A stretch of 64,000 bases of DNA, taken from contig NZ_KQ033878.1 of assembly GCF_000967245.1 (NCBI RefSeq), positions 586,848-650,847 of the forward strand. The letters run 5' to 3'. The DNA is from Bombilactobacillus mellis (lineage in GTDB: Bacteria > Bacillota > Bacilli > Lactobacillales > Lactobacillaceae). Below the pieces are notes generated by a model, which saw only the letters and a program-made list of their open reading frames with translations, was not told the DNA's origin and did no database searches. Below, in pieces: positions 1 through 8,124 of this stretch. The position numbers were made by a program, and so were the translations under genes. Position 1 is the first letter of the stretch. Each line of letters opens with the position of its first letter.

Positions 1-486
1 TAGCACATAACCGATATAATCAGGAATCATCATAATTTTCGACGTTTGAGCCAATAATTCCTTATCTTCTTCAAACAATTGATAAAGTGTATTAAAATCT
101 AAAAATTGAATACCAGTTTTCTTATAAATATAATCTTTAGGTAAATCCGAGGTTAGTTTCGCAATCGAATTCGAAGTACGGTCATCCCGATAAGAAATTG
201 GATCCTGAAGTTTTTTTCCATCCTGGCCTACTAAAACGTAATCCACAGCCCAAGTATCAATGCCTAAAGTAATTTTAGAATAACCAGCTTGTTTTATTTT
301 TTCTAATCCCCTGAATATTTCTTCAATTAAATGATCAATTTGCCAACGATCATGGCCATCTTTTTTGACAAAACCATTTTTGAAACGATGCATTTCTTGT
401 AATTGTAATTTCCCATCATGTAGCTGGCCTAACATTAAACGCCCACTGGAAGCTCCAATGTCTACCGCGACATAGGTGTTAGTCAT
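1..486 (-). CDS. rhaB: Rhamnulokinase, N-terminal part (cut by window edge)
   Basis: This is the first 162 codons of an FGGY-family sugar kinase; the rest lies beyond position 1. The start is ATG at 486 behind a strong AAGGAGGT ribosome binding site. The N-terminus shows the phosphate-binding GASSGR loop, a HRFKNG motif and IDTWAVDY followed by SYRDDRT, a combination typical of RhaB rather than of xylulose or glycerol kinases. Family knowledge: RhaB phosphorylates L-rhamnulose in rhamnose catabolism. The MFS porter gene lies 21 bases upstream in the same direction, so the two are probably one operon for uptake and phosphorylation. The substrate is inferred, because only a third of the protein is visible. 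Confidence 0.8.
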   Translation of the reverse strand, partial: MTNTYVAVDIGASSGRLMLGQLHDGKLQLQEMHRFKNGFVKKDGHDRWQIDHLIEEIFRGLEKIKQAGYSKITLGIDTWAVDYVLVGQDGKKLQDPISYRDDRTSNSIAKLTSDLPKDYIYKKTGIQFLDFNTLYQLFEEDKELLAQTSKIMMIPDYIGYVL

Positions 487-507
487 AAAGACCTACCTCC
501 TTAATAG

Positions 508-1764
508 CTATTGCTCTGATCCATATCGTTCAGAAATAATTTGTTTTAATGATTTCCCTCTAGTTTGTGGAGTCCAAATTACCCCGATTAATAGAGAAAT
601 CAGAAGAAGGACGATCATTACCGTACCAGCTACTTTGAAGCCTAGACTACTTAAAATCATTGGGAAGATGATTGACCAAACACCGGCTGTACCACGAACT
701 ATGAAAAACATAATACCTTGTGTTCCAGCACGATATTTTGTAGGAAAAAGCTCTACCGCCCATAGAGCATACCAAGCTTGAGCACCTATACCAGCTGATA
801 AGCCCCAAATAATAACAAAGGACCATAAAGCTACCCAACCAAAACCAATATAAGTTAATATTATCCAGGCAAGGACTGCCATGATTGCTCCAAGAAAGAA
901 GAAAAATCTTTGATTAATTTTGTCGCCGAAAAGTGCAAAACCAAAATATCCTGAAAGGGCCGTGCAACCCCATAATACAGCTTGCAGCATATTAGCTTGT
1001 AAACTAGAAAGTCCGCCGACAGTTTGATAAACATAAGGCATAAAGAAACCCATAGCTCCAGCAACCAAGTTCCAAAAAACATATACCCCACAAAGAAACA
1101 GCAAACTCCAAATAGATACTTTACTAGAAAATAAATCACGATAAGGATGTGGTTTAGTATTAGTTAATTTTTCTCTTCTTTTTTGATCAAGCCAATCCTG
1201 AGATTCTGGTAACTTTCGTTGTAAAAGCCAAGCAATAAAAGCTATCACTGTTAATACAGCAAAGAGTATTCTACTGCCCATTAATCCCATCGGTGCTAGT
1301 AAGGTTCCCGCTACAAAAATAATTACCGGGCCCATAGACCAAGAAAACTGCGATATTCCTATATCATGCGCGCGATTTTCATCACCTGAAGTTTCACCAA
1401 TATAAGTCCAAGATGCCGGAACACCCGCACCTACTGCCATTCCTGTAACTAAAAAACCTAAAAGTAACATAGGAAAATTAACAGAAAAAACTACGATGAT
1501 AGTACCTAACATATATAAAAGCATGTCGTAGGTATAAATCATTTTTCTGCCATATTTGTCCGATAAATGACCACCAAAAATAGCTCCAATAGCCGATCCA
1601 AATGCATTTGCACTAAGAGCACCTAAAAGCCCTACTTGAAAGCTGCTAAGGTTAAATTGTCTTTGCCATAAGGTCAAACCAGAAGCTCCAGCAACGATTG
1701 AGCCGGAGTCTAAGAAGTTAGTTAAAGACACAGCCCAAGTTGATGCATGTGATTCTTGATCCAT
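508..1764 (-). CDS. MFS sugar porter, probably rhamnose or uronate uptake
   Basis: A 418-residue, 12-helix major facilitator protein. The loop after helix 2 carries the MFS signature GGHLSDKYGRK, and a related motif lies in the second half. The frame is open to a GTG at 1773, but ATG at 1764 has the better-spaced site (AAAGGA, 10 bases), so I start there. It lies just upstream of rhaB, so co-transcription is likely, and its promoter region carries a cre-like site and a 16-base palindrome shared in part with the alcohol dehydrogenase promoter at 2655. The substrate cannot be read from sequence; rhamnose is suggested by rhaB and a uronate by the nearby kdu genes. Confidence 0.75.
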   Translation of the reverse strand: MDQESHASTWAVSLTNFLDSGSIVAGASGLTLWQRQFNLSSFQVGLLGALSANAFGSAIGAIFGGHLSDKYGRKMIYTYDMLLYMLGTIIVVFSVNFPMLLLGFLVTGMAVGAGVPASWTYIGETSGDENRAHDIGISQFSWSMGPVIIFVAGTLLAPMGLMGSRILFAVLTVIAFIAWLLQRKLPESQDWLDQKRREKLTNTKPHPYRDLFSSKVSIWSLLFLCGVYVFWNLVAGAMGFFMPYVYQTVGGLSSLQANMLQAVLWGCTALSGYFGFALFGDKINQRFFFFLGAIMAVLAWIILTYIGFGWVALWSFVIIWGLSAGIGAQAWYALWAVELFPTKYRAGTQGIMFFIVRGTAGVWSIIFPMILSSLGFKVAGTVMIVLLLISLLIGVIWTPQTRGKSLKQIISERYGSEQ

Positions 1765-1792
1765 TAAATACACATCCTTTGATTAATTTTTC

Positions 1793-1808
1793 AAGAAATC
1801 GATTTCTT
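1793..1808. promoter_or_regulatory. 16-base palindromic operator upstream of the MFS gene
   Basis: AAGAAATC followed by its exact reverse complement GATTTCTT, centred 36 bases before the MFS start codon. A central CG within a palindrome is typical of LacI-type operators, while AGAAAT/ATTTCT half-sites also occur before kduI, which would suit the local IclR regulator. The binding protein is inferred, not shown. Confidence 0.5.
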
Positions 1809-1829
1809 ACCTTGATTGAAACATATTTT

Positions 1830-1843
1830 TAGTAGCGCTTACA
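1830..1843 (-). promoter_or_regulatory. cre-like site (CcpA) upstream of the MFS gene
   Basis: On the minus strand this reads TGTAAGCGCTACTA, which fits the catabolite-responsive element consensus TGWAANCGNTNWCA except in two positions. It lies about 70 bases upstream of the MFS start, suggesting glucose repression through CcpA. Confidence 0.4.
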
Positions 1844-1886
1844 ATAACAAGGATTAACTAGTTGAGTGACAAAATCACATTATTTA
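1831..1886. repeat. Duplicated promoter element, copy 1
   Basis: Shares with 2552-2607 the blocks TAGCGCTTACAATAACA and ACAAAATCACAT at exactly the same 38-base spacing, while the sequence between the blocks differs. The second block forms a GTGA-N5-TCAC inverted repeat in this copy. Conserved blocks with a diverged spacer suggest selected protein-binding sites rather than a recent duplication. Confidence 0.6.
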
Positions 1887-2030
1887 TTCTTTATTATCAG
1901 TATCTTTTGGTGTCACTGAGCAGGTTCAGAAATTTTCTTTTTTTACTCAAAAGATACCCCAAAATTAGAGTCAAGTCCGCAATTACTCAGCAAAAGACAG
2001 ACAACACAATCGTGGAAGATGCATAGATGA

Positions 2031-2204
2031 TCAACGTTAGTACATAACTGCCAATACCATCACCTCAAGCTTGGGCTAATTTCGTACAAAGAAATTAACG
2101 CCATAAACGATTCCATCTTTGCAAAATACTGTAAAGAATGGGCGTTAATCTATTACATCGGCTATAAAGGCTTAGACCATTTGCTTAAACATACCGGAAA
2201 GTAG
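2031..2204 (+). pseudogene. Possible gene remnant, 57 open codons without a start
   Basis: A frame open from after a TGA at 2028 to a TAG at 2202-2204. The translation looks protein-like (for example INDSIFAKYCKEWALIYYIG near its end) but there is no start codon and I do not recognise the family. It may be the C-terminus of a lost gene. This is weakly supported. Confidence 0.25.
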
Positions 2205-2550
2205 CAAGAAGTAATATCGATAAATTATAAATTTTCATAAAGTACATTAATAAACATCAAAAATCAAACAAACTATTAGTATTCTCTTTTTCCAAAGCTT
2301 TTATTATTAATATTTTTTCCATCGCACCTACTTTGATGGAAAATTCTCTTGTAGAATCACTTAAATATATATGTAAGATTCGTAATTAAGAGATCAATTA
2401 TGGCGGTCAAATCCTTTTTGGTAACATTAGCCGCTTTTTAGATAACTTTTCCTGTAACTAAAAAGCAATTATTACAACTAGAAAGATACTTTATTCTGAA
2501 ATTAAAAATCTAAAATATTATTATTACTTTTATCTATGAACCATTGTGTC

Positions 2551-2564
2551 AGATAGCGCTTACA
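2551..2564 (-). promoter_or_regulatory. cre-like site (CcpA) upstream of the alcohol dehydrogenase
   Basis: On the minus strand TGTAAGCGCTATCT matches the cre consensus TGWAANCGNTNWCA at all but the last position. It lies about 130 bases before the start at 2691. Confidence 0.45.
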
Positions 2565-2607
2565 ATAACATGTTTGCAGAAGTTTAGTAACAAAATCACA
2601 TAATTTA
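2552..2607. repeat. Duplicated promoter element, copy 2
   Basis: Second copy of the element at 1831-1886. Both blocks and their spacing are conserved; the GTGA half of the second block is GTAA here. The two copies have the same orientation on the plus strand although the genes they serve diverge. Confidence 0.6.
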
Positions 2608-2654
2608 AAATTGGCTTATTGATTTATCAAATGAAAAGTATCACAATTAAATCT

Positions 2655-2667
2655 GGAAATCGATTAC
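2655..2667. promoter_or_regulatory. Operator-like GGAAATCGATTAC before the alcohol dehydrogenase
   Basis: Shares the core GAAATCGATT with the palindrome at 1793-1808 and lies at nearly the same distance (about 30 bases) from its start codon. A single regulator probably controls both divergent genes. Confidence 0.4.
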
Positions 2668-2690
2668 AAGAATATAGGAGATGCTAGGTT

Positions 2691-3812
2691 ATGAAGATTA
2701 AAGCTGCGGTAGTAGAAAAAATGGGTGCTAATTTTACTATCAAAGATAATATTGATTTACATGAAGTTGGCCCAACCGATTTGCAGATTCACATGGTTGC
2801 CAGCGGAATTTGCCATTCTGATGAGGCTATCCGCAAAGGCGATGCCGACTTAGGATACCCAGTTATTTTAGGACACGAAGGTGCTGGCATTGTAGAAAAA
2901 GTGGGAGAACAAGTTTCTAATTTTCAAGTAGGCGATCATGTTATTTTATCTTTTTATGCTGACGGAATTTGTGACAAATGTTTAAGAGGCATCCCCACTC
3001 AATGTCGCCATTATGGTGATTACAATCTTTCCGGTGTTCGTGCTGATGGGGAAGATCATTTCCAAGAAAATGGCCAGCATATATCAGACATGTTTAATCA
3101 ATCATCTTTTACTACTACTACAGTAGTTGACCAGCGGAATGCTGTCAAAATTGATCCAGATATCGATTTACGTAAAGTGGGACCTTTAGGTTGTGGCTAC
3201 GTTACTGGTTCAGGTACAGTTTTTAATACTTTGCAACCTAAACCCGGGGATACCATTGCTGTTTTCGGTACTGGCGCTGTCGGTCTAGCTGCTATGATGG
3301 CTGGACGCATTTCTGGTTGTACGAGGGTTATTGCTGTTGATATTGTACCCGAGCGTTTACAATTAGCTAAAGAATTAGGTGCTACACATACCATTAACAG
3401 CAAAGAAGCAGATGCGGTTGCTCAAATCAAAGAATTAACTAATGGTTATGGTGTTGATTGGACGGTAGATACTACTGGCGTTAAAACTGTTATTACAAAT
3501 GCAGTACAAGCACTGGCGCAAGGTGGGACTTGTGCTGCTATTGCAGTTACTCCACAACTGATTCAAATCTCCACTTGGAATGACTTATGCGTTGATGATA
3601 AAAAAATCATTGGTGTTAATATGGGTGATTCCATTCCGCAAGTTGATATTCCACGTTTAATAGAATTTTACAAGTTAGGAATGTTTGATTTCGATAAAAC
3701 AGAAAAATTTTATGATTTTGAAGACATAAATCAAGCAAATGCAGATTCCGTATCAGGTGAAACTATCAAACCTGTTTTAATCATTGATAAGGATTACAAG
3801 CCTAATAAATAA
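2691..3812 (+). CDS. Zinc-dependent alcohol dehydrogenase (class III-like MDR)
   Basis: A 373-residue NAD(P)-dependent medium-chain dehydrogenase. Catalytic zinc ligands are visible as Cys41 (GICHSD), His62-Glu63 (GHEGAG) and Cys168 (LGCGYVTG); the Rossmann loop GTGAVG is at 193-198. The structural zinc lobe reads D91-x2-C94-x2-C97-x7-C105, so the first of the usual four cysteines is replaced by Asp. Such enzymes oxidise primary or aromatic alcohols or reduce aldehydes. Promoter elements shared with the divergent MFS gene suggest it belongs to the same sugar regulon, perhaps reducing lactaldehyde from rhamnose, which is inference. A good terminator follows at 3828. Confidence 0.8.
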   Translation: MKIKAAVVEKMGANFTIKDNIDLHEVGPTDLQIHMVASGICHSDEAIRKGDADLGYPVILGHEGAGIVEKVGEQVSNFQVGDHVILSFYADGICDKCLRGIPTQCRHYGDYNLSGVRADGEDHFQENGQHISDMFNQSSFTTTTVVDQRNAVKIDPDIDLRKVGPLGCGYVTGSGTVFNTLQPKPGDTIAVFGTGAVGLAAMMAGRISGCTRVIAVDIVPERLQLAKELGATHTINSKEADAVAQIKELTNGYGVDWTVDTTGVKTVITNAVQALAQGGTCAAIAVTPQLIQISTWNDLCVDDKKIIGVNMGDSIPQVDIPRLIEFYKLGMFDFDKTEKFYDFEDINQANADSVSGETIKPVLIIDKDYKPNK

Positions 3813-3827
3813 AGGATTTAATAAGCT

Positions 3828-3875
3828 AAATAGCCCTCTTGTTTGTTAAAATAAACGAGAGAGCTATTTTTTTAT
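3828..3875 (+). terminator. Rho-independent terminator after the alcohol dehydrogenase
   Basis: Near-perfect 17-base arms (3828-3844 and 3853-3869) with an 8-base loop, followed by a T run. It ends the plus-strand dehydrogenase transcript just before the AraC gene. Confidence 0.85.
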
Positions 3876-3895
3876 TAAAAGGCTGGTGAATAATT

Positions 3896-4870
3896 ATGAA
3901 TCCCAAAATAGTTGCATTATTAATGCATAAAAATGATTTGGAAAAAAAACAACTGCAGACCCATCAATTTATCAACGACATGCCTCCAGCTGCTTGGGAT
4001 AAGCGACAAAAAATACCTATACTTAAAGAAGATTACTTTTTAGACAAACAAGCAGTGTATATCAGTAAACATAATCGCTTTGCCCCCTATCCTTTACACG
4101 GGCAAAAATTTTTAGAAATCAATTATATGTTTTCAGGTTCCTGCCAACAAGTTGTTGATGGCGCTAAAATACAATTAAAAGCTGGTGATATTCTTTTAAT
4201 GAATGCGGGAGCCAAACATTCTATTTCTGCTCTAAATGAACAAGATATTCTTATCAATGTTTTATTCACAAATAAGAATATTACTTTTAAATTACTTCAC
4301 GATATCCATAAAAGTAATAGCCTTTCCTATCAATTTTTAGCCGATGTGTCATTAGGAAATCCCCTATCTCAAAACTATATTATTTTTACCAAAAATAAGA
4401 ATTCAGATATTAAAATCACTATGGATCAAATGATTGAAGAATACTATTTAAAAAACAGCTATTCCAATTCTGTTGTCGAATCATATCTGAACATTCTACT
4501 CATTAAGATTATCCGTCATCATCCTATGCCAACCCATAAAATTATTAATGCTAAACAAAAACTTATTTTTAACATTCTTCAAGATATATCTCAAGATTAT
4601 CAAAACATTACTCTTTCAGACCTGGCTAATAAATACGGCTATAATAAAAATTATCTCAGTAACTTAATTACTAAAATGACCGGGAAAAATTTTTCTAGTC
4701 TCAAAACTCAAGAACGTATTATTAAAGCCAATGAATTATTGACTTCAACTTCTTTACCAGTAAGAACAATCATGGATACCGTCGGTATTACTAATAAAAG
4801 CTTCTTTTATAAAAAATACAAAGAATACTATAACAAATTACCCGGAGATCGCTATTTACCAAAATTATAA
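3896..4870 (+). CDS. AraC-family regulator with cupin sensor domain
   Basis: A 324-residue regulator. Residues about 55-130 form an AraC-type cupin pocket (LKAGDILLMNAGAKHSI), and about 222-322 hold the two helix-turn-helix units (LSDLANKYGYNKNYLS and VRTIMDTVGITNKSFFYKKY). Proteins of this build usually activate sugar genes on binding a sugar. It has its own start behind GGCTGGTG and is convergent with the IclR gene, with the stops directly abutting. A decayed second copy of residues about 184-268 lies at 5737-5996, so this locus once held two related AraC genes. The likely targets are the rhamnose/uronate genes around it. Confidence 0.85.
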   Translation: MNPKIVALLMHKNDLEKKQLQTHQFINDMPPAAWDKRQKIPILKEDYFLDKQAVYISKHNRFAPYPLHGQKFLEINYMFSGSCQQVVDGAKIQLKAGDILLMNAGAKHSISALNEQDILINVLFTNKNITFKLLHDIHKSNSLSYQFLADVSLGNPLSQNYIIFTKNKNSDIKITMDQMIEEYYLKNSYSNSVVESYLNILLIKIIRHHPMPTHKIINAKQKLIFNILQDISQDYQNITLSDLANKYGYNKNYLSNLITKMTGKNFSSLKTQERIIKANELLTSTSLPVRTIMDTVGITNKSFFYKKYKEYYNKLPGDRYLPKL

Positions 4871-5623
4871 CTATAAATCCTGTTCAATCTGCTGTTTGGT
4901 CAAAATTACCTGGTTAATAAAATCCTTAAATAAGCTGTCATTTAGCCGATATTGCGGTGTACTTACACTAAAAGCAGCAAATAGTTTATTATATTTTTCA
5001 ATTGCTGCACCAATACAAACAACATCCTCTTGATTTTCTTGATTATCAATTGCATAGCCATTATTACAAATATCCCGCAATTGAACTTTTAATTGTTCAA
5101 TATTTGTTATTGTATATTTAGTTAGAGATAATAATTTATTGCGAGAAAAATATTTATCTAGCTGAGCAGCTGTCATAGTTGCCAATGCGGCTTTGCCCAT
5201 GGCTGAACTATATAATTCCATGGTATCTCCTACTTGGGAATTAAAATTAATAGGTTGATCACCATTTAATTTTTGCAAAATAAAAATTTTATCATGATCT
5301 ACAATTCCTAGATTCACTGTTTCATTAGTAAAATTTTTTAACTGGTCCAGATATTTGTAAGCACTCTTACTAATATCAAAACTATTTAACGTCTGATTTC
5401 CGTATTTAATGAAAACAGTGCCTAAATAATATCTTTTATTTTCCTCATTTCTGCGCACATATTTAATATAAGTTAAAGTAGTTAAAATTTTTAAAATGGT
5501 AGGTTTGGAAACTACCAATTTTTTCGAAATCTCGTTTAAAGATAAACCATTTGTGGAATCAGCTAATAAATCCATAATCTGTTTAGCTTTTAGAATTGAA
5601 GTACCATATAACTTATGTTCCAT
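4871..5623 (-). CDS. IclR-family regulator, KdgR-like
   Basis: A 250-residue IclR protein. The N-terminal winged helix is at about 8-65 (LSLNEISKKLVVSKPTILKI) and the effector domain at about 75-245, with the family pattern MELYSSAMGKAALA in the ligand pocket. IclR proteins called KdgR repress uronate genes and are relieved by 2-keto-3-deoxygluconate. The kduD and kduI genes lie just upstream of it on the same strand, which supports that role. A 23-base perfect palindrome (5661-5683) about 38 bases before its start is a good autoregulatory operator. The effector itself is inferred. Confidence 0.8.
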   Translation of the reverse strand: MEHKLYGTSILKAKQIMDLLADSTNGLSLNEISKKLVVSKPTILKILTTLTYIKYVRRNEENKRYYLGTVFIKYGNQTLNSFDISKSAYKYLDQLKNFTNETVNLGIVDHDKIFILQKLNGDQPINFNSQVGDTMELYSSAMGKAALATMTAAQLDKYFSRNKLLSLTKYTITNIEQLKVQLRDICNNGYAIDNQENQEDVVCIGAAIEKYNKLFAAFSVSTPQYRLNDSLFKDFINQVILTKQQIEQDL

Positions 5624-5660
5624 ACCTATGTTAGTTTCCCTTATTTATTTTAATTTAATG

Positions 5661-5683
5661 ATTGATTATATAATATAATCAAT
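5661..5683. promoter_or_regulatory. 23-base perfect palindrome upstream of the IclR gene
   Basis: Two exact 11-base arms (5661-5671, ATTGATTATAT, and 5673-5683) around one A. The position just upstream of the regulator's start fits an autoregulatory operator overlapping its promoter. Confidence 0.55.
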
Positions 5684-5736
5684 TATTAGAAAAATTCCTG
5701 ATTAACTGAGGATAATAATCTTGATATAAAGTCGTA

Positions 5737-5996
5737 CAAGCTCAATTAAAAGATATAAACATTATTCCAACTCTGTTATCGAATCTTATTTAAATATCCT
5801 CCTTATACAGATCATCAGGCATTATCTTATGCCAACTAAGAATTTAATTAGGTCTAAGTAGTCAATTATTTTTAATACTTTCGAGGATATTACTCAAAAT
5901 TATTAAATTAGCACCACATTTCATTTATCCCGTTATAATAAAAATTATTTTAGTGATTTGATAAAAATCGCAGAATAACGTTTTTCCAAGTTTAAA
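5737..5996 (+). pseudogene. Decayed AraC regulator fragment, paralogous to the gene at 3896
   Basis: This stretch aligns along its length with 4445-4705 of the intact AraC gene. Shared landmarks include ATTCCAA-CTCTGTT-TCGAATC, CTTATGCCAAC and the ATAATAAAAATTAT segment that encodes the first recognition helix. It is broken by stops (for example TAG in GTCTAAGTAG, and TAA before the helix) and has no start or C-terminus. It is a remnant of a duplicated regulator sitting between the IclR gene and kduD. Divergence is substantial, so it is not a recent duplication. Confidence 0.8.
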
Positions 5997-6102
5997 GTAA
6001 TTGATCTTTTTTGATCGCTTTCTAAAAGAAAACTATGAGGATTTTTTACAATCACTATGTTTCTTAACTAAAAATAATTTATTAATAATATTTATCACTT
6101 TA

Positions 6103-6918
6103 TTATCTAACTAAATAGCCACCGTCAACTGCTAGAACATGACCATTAACATAATCAGCTGCCTTACTAGATAGAAAAACTGCGACTCCCATTAATTCTG
6201 CTGGTTCTGCCCAATGGCCAGCAGGAATTCGATCTAGTATTTCTTGATTACGAGCTTTATCCGCGCGAATAGGTGCAGTATTGGCAGTTTTAATATATCC
6301 AGGAGCAATAGCATTAACTTGGACATTATAAGCACCCATTTCACTAGCAAAGGCTTTAGTTAGTCCGGCAACACCATGTTTAGAAGCGGTATATGACGGA
6401 ATAAATTTACCACCTTGAAATGAAAGCATTGAACCGATATTAATAATCTTGCCGGATTTTTGCTCAGCAAAAATCTTGGATGCTGCCATAGACATATGAT
6501 AGACAGCATTCAGATTAATATTAATTACGGCCTCCCAATCTTCATCTTTGGATTCTAATAATGGATTTCGACGAATCATTCCCGCGTTGTTAATTAAGAT
6601 ATCGATATGACCAAAGGTTGCCAGCGCTTTTTGAACCACTTTATCAGCAGCCCCAGATTGTGTTAAATCAATTTGCATGAACTCTACTCTTTGACCACGC
6701 TTTTCAATCATCGAGCCAGTAGTAGCCCATCCTCGCCGACTATGAGCAGGAATAAAAAGATCTGCTCCGGCTTCCGCTAAAGCGACAGCATAACCCTGTC
6801 CTAAGCCGGTATTACCACCTGTGATAATAGCTGCTTTACCATGCAAATCAAAAAAATCCATTTTAAATTTGTCTAACGCAGCTTCATTTTGTTTAATTTC
6901 TTCCGCTGACTGTTCCAT
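6103..6918 (-). CDS. kduD: 2-dehydro-3-deoxy-D-gluconate 5-dehydrogenase
   Basis: A 271-residue classical short-chain dehydrogenase. The cofactor loop GGNTGLGQG is at about residues 34-42, NNAG at about 110 and the catalytic YTASKHG near 175; the C-terminus VNGHVLAVDGGYLVR is typical of KduD. It reduces 2,5-diketo-3-deoxygluconate to 2-keto-3-deoxygluconate with NADH, the step after KduI in unsaturated uronate breakdown. It lies 25 bases downstream of kduI and shares its transcript. The start ATG at 6918 has an AAAGGAGA site. No kdgK or kdgA is visible here, so the later steps must be encoded elsewhere. Confidence 0.88.
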   Translation of the reverse strand: MEQSAEEIKQNEAALDKFKMDFFDLHGKAAIITGGNTGLGQGYAVALAEAGADLFIPAHSRRGWATTGSMIEKRGQRVEFMQIDLTQSGAADKVVQKALATFGHIDILINNAGMIRRNPLLESKDEDWEAVININLNAVYHMSMAASKIFAEQKSGKIINIGSMLSFQGGKFIPSYTASKHGVAGLTKAFASEMGAYNVQVNAIAPGYIKTANTAPIRADKARNQEILDRIPAGHWAEPAELMGVAVFLSSKAADYVNGHVLAVDGGYLVR

Positions 6919-6943
6919 AAGTAGTCTCCTTTTCCATTAAAAA

Positions 6944-7789
6944 TTAGCGCAATTCATGCATTGGTATTTCATCCATATCATCATAGGTTTGGTTTTCACC
7001 ACACATAGCCCAAATGAAGGCATAATTGGTAGTTCCAACTCCACAATGAATCGACCAACTTGGATTAACGACAGCTTGCTCTGGTTCTAAAAATAGATGC
7101 TTAGTTGCATCAGGTTTACCCATAATATGTACCACCCGTGTATCAGGATTACTAAATTCACAGTACATATAGGCTTCCATTCTTCTTGCATGAGTATGAG
7201 CAGGCATTGTATTCCAAGAGGATCCTGACTCTAATACTGTATACCCCATTTGTAATTGGCAAGTATCCATTTGAGAAGCATCAATATACTTATAAATTGT
7301 TCGTTTATTCATATGCTCCTGATCACCTAAAGTTTTTTGCAAGGCATTAGCAAATGGTAACTTTTTATTAGGATAGGTTTTATGTGCCGGAGTAGAAACT
7401 ACATAAAATTTAGCGGGGTTATTAGCATCAGCAGAGGCAAATTTCAATTCCTTAGTGCCTTTACTAATGTAGTAGCCATCATGAGTAACAATATTATCCT
7501 TTTCACCATCAATCATGATTGAACCGCTTCCACCGATATTAATAAAACCCAACTCTCGACGTTGTAAGAAATAATCCACTCCTAATTCCTTACTCAATTT
7601 AATTTCCAGTGGTTCTGTCGTTGGAGTAACCCCACCAAAAATCATGCGATCATTATAAGTATAAGTTAAAAGAATATCACCAGGATTAAAAATTTTCTCC
7701 ATCAAAAATTCTTGCCGCATTTTTTCTGTATCATAATGCGCAATATCTTCCGGACTATGTGCATAACGTGTTTCCATTTTAAACGCCAT
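6944..7789 (-). CDS. kduI: 5-dehydro-4-deoxy-D-glucuronate isomerase
   Basis: A 281-residue cupin isomerase, the usual KduI length. The zinc ligands are visible: H-T-H in MPAHTHARRMEAY (two His and the following Glu) and the fourth His in NPSWSIHCGVG. KduI converts 5-keto-4-deoxyuronate from pectin, alginate or glycosaminoglycan fragments to 2,5-diketo-3-deoxygluconate. It is the first gene of a kduI-kduD operon. AGAAAT/ATTTCT half-sites cover the 5' flank and point to control by the local IclR or LacI-type regulator. No lyase or unsaturated glucuronyl hydrolase is in the window. Confidence 0.9.
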   Translation of the reverse strand: MAFKMETRYAHSPEDIAHYDTEKMRQEFLMEKIFNPGDILLTYTYNDRMIFGGVTPTTEPLEIKLSKELGVDYFLQRRELGFINIGGSGSIMIDGEKDNIVTHDGYYISKGTKELKFASADANNPAKFYVVSTPAHKTYPNKKLPFANALQKTLGDQEHMNKRTIYKYIDASQMDTCQLQMGYTVLESGSSWNTMPAHTHARRMEAYMYCEFSNPDTRVVHIMGKPDATKHLFLEPEQAVVNPSWSIHCGVGTTNYAFIWAMCGENQTYDDMDEIPMHELR

Positions 7790-7804
7790 TTTTTTGCCTC
7801 CATA

Positions 7805-7830
7805 ATTTCTATATAAGAAATATAATTTCT
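7805..7830. promoter_or_regulatory. Triple half-site operator before kduI
   Basis: ATTTCT (7805-7810), AGAAAT (7816-7821) and ATTTCT (7825-7830) form two overlapping inverted repeats with 5- and 3-base spacers, 15-40 bases before the kduI start. The half-site is the same as in the palindrome at 1793-1808. Confidence 0.5.
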
Positions 7831-8012
7831 TTTTTATAATATAATACTAATACCCCTTGAACAAATTTCAAGAAATTCTTAAATATCTTTTGTTGTTTAA
7901 TGTTGTTAGCATGGGATAAGTTTGTCTTTAAAATTAATTAGTCTTTAATGATAACAAGGGCACAATTCCTACTGAAAAAAGCAATACCTCAAACTAATCT
8001 TCTATATTAAAT

Positions 8013-8070
8013 AAAAAAATAATGCCTTTGTAATATCAATTATAAAAATCAATAATTACAAAGACATTAT
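8013..8070 (-). terminator. Terminator of the CynX-type MFS gene
   Basis: Arms 8019-8034 and 8055-8070 match at 15 of 16 positions (the mismatch is a G-U pair), and the minus strand continues into a run of seven T. It lies 55 bases after the MFS stop. Confidence 0.75.
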
Positions 8071-8124
8071 AGTTGTAAAACAATTTCTTATTAAAAATCT
8101 CGCTAATTCACAAAATATTATTAA

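Larger units (their letters stand above)
1765..2690. other. 926-base intergenic region between divergent genes
   Basis: No intact gene is seen. It holds two promoter regions built from the same parts: a cre-like site plus a GACAAAATCAC element, at 1831-1886 and again at 2552-2607, and a GAAATCGATT operator near each start codon. The middle includes a 57-codon open stretch without a start (2031-2204) that reads like the end of a lost gene. The rest (about 2205-2550) is AT-rich with nothing recognisable. Confidence 0.6.
7790..8124. other. 335-base intergenic region
   Basis: Holds the kduI promoter side with operator-like repeats (7805-7830), about 150 AT-rich bases without visible features, and the terminator of the downstream MFS gene at 8013-8070. 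I see no gene in it. Confidence 0.7.

Noticed and set aside
861-1139. Open frame of 92 codons on the minus strand
   Set aside because: It lies wholly inside the MFS gene in another frame; its hydrophobic Cys/Phe-rich translation is a shadow of the transporter coding sequence.
1861-1886. GTGA-N5-TCAC read as a CRP/FNR site
   Set aside because: The spacer is five rather than six bases and the second copy breaks the symmetry; no matching regulator is in the window.
1765-2690. Insertion sequence in the long intergenic region
   Set aside because: The two repeats look like promoter blocks, not terminal inverted repeats; no transposase reading frame or target duplication was found.
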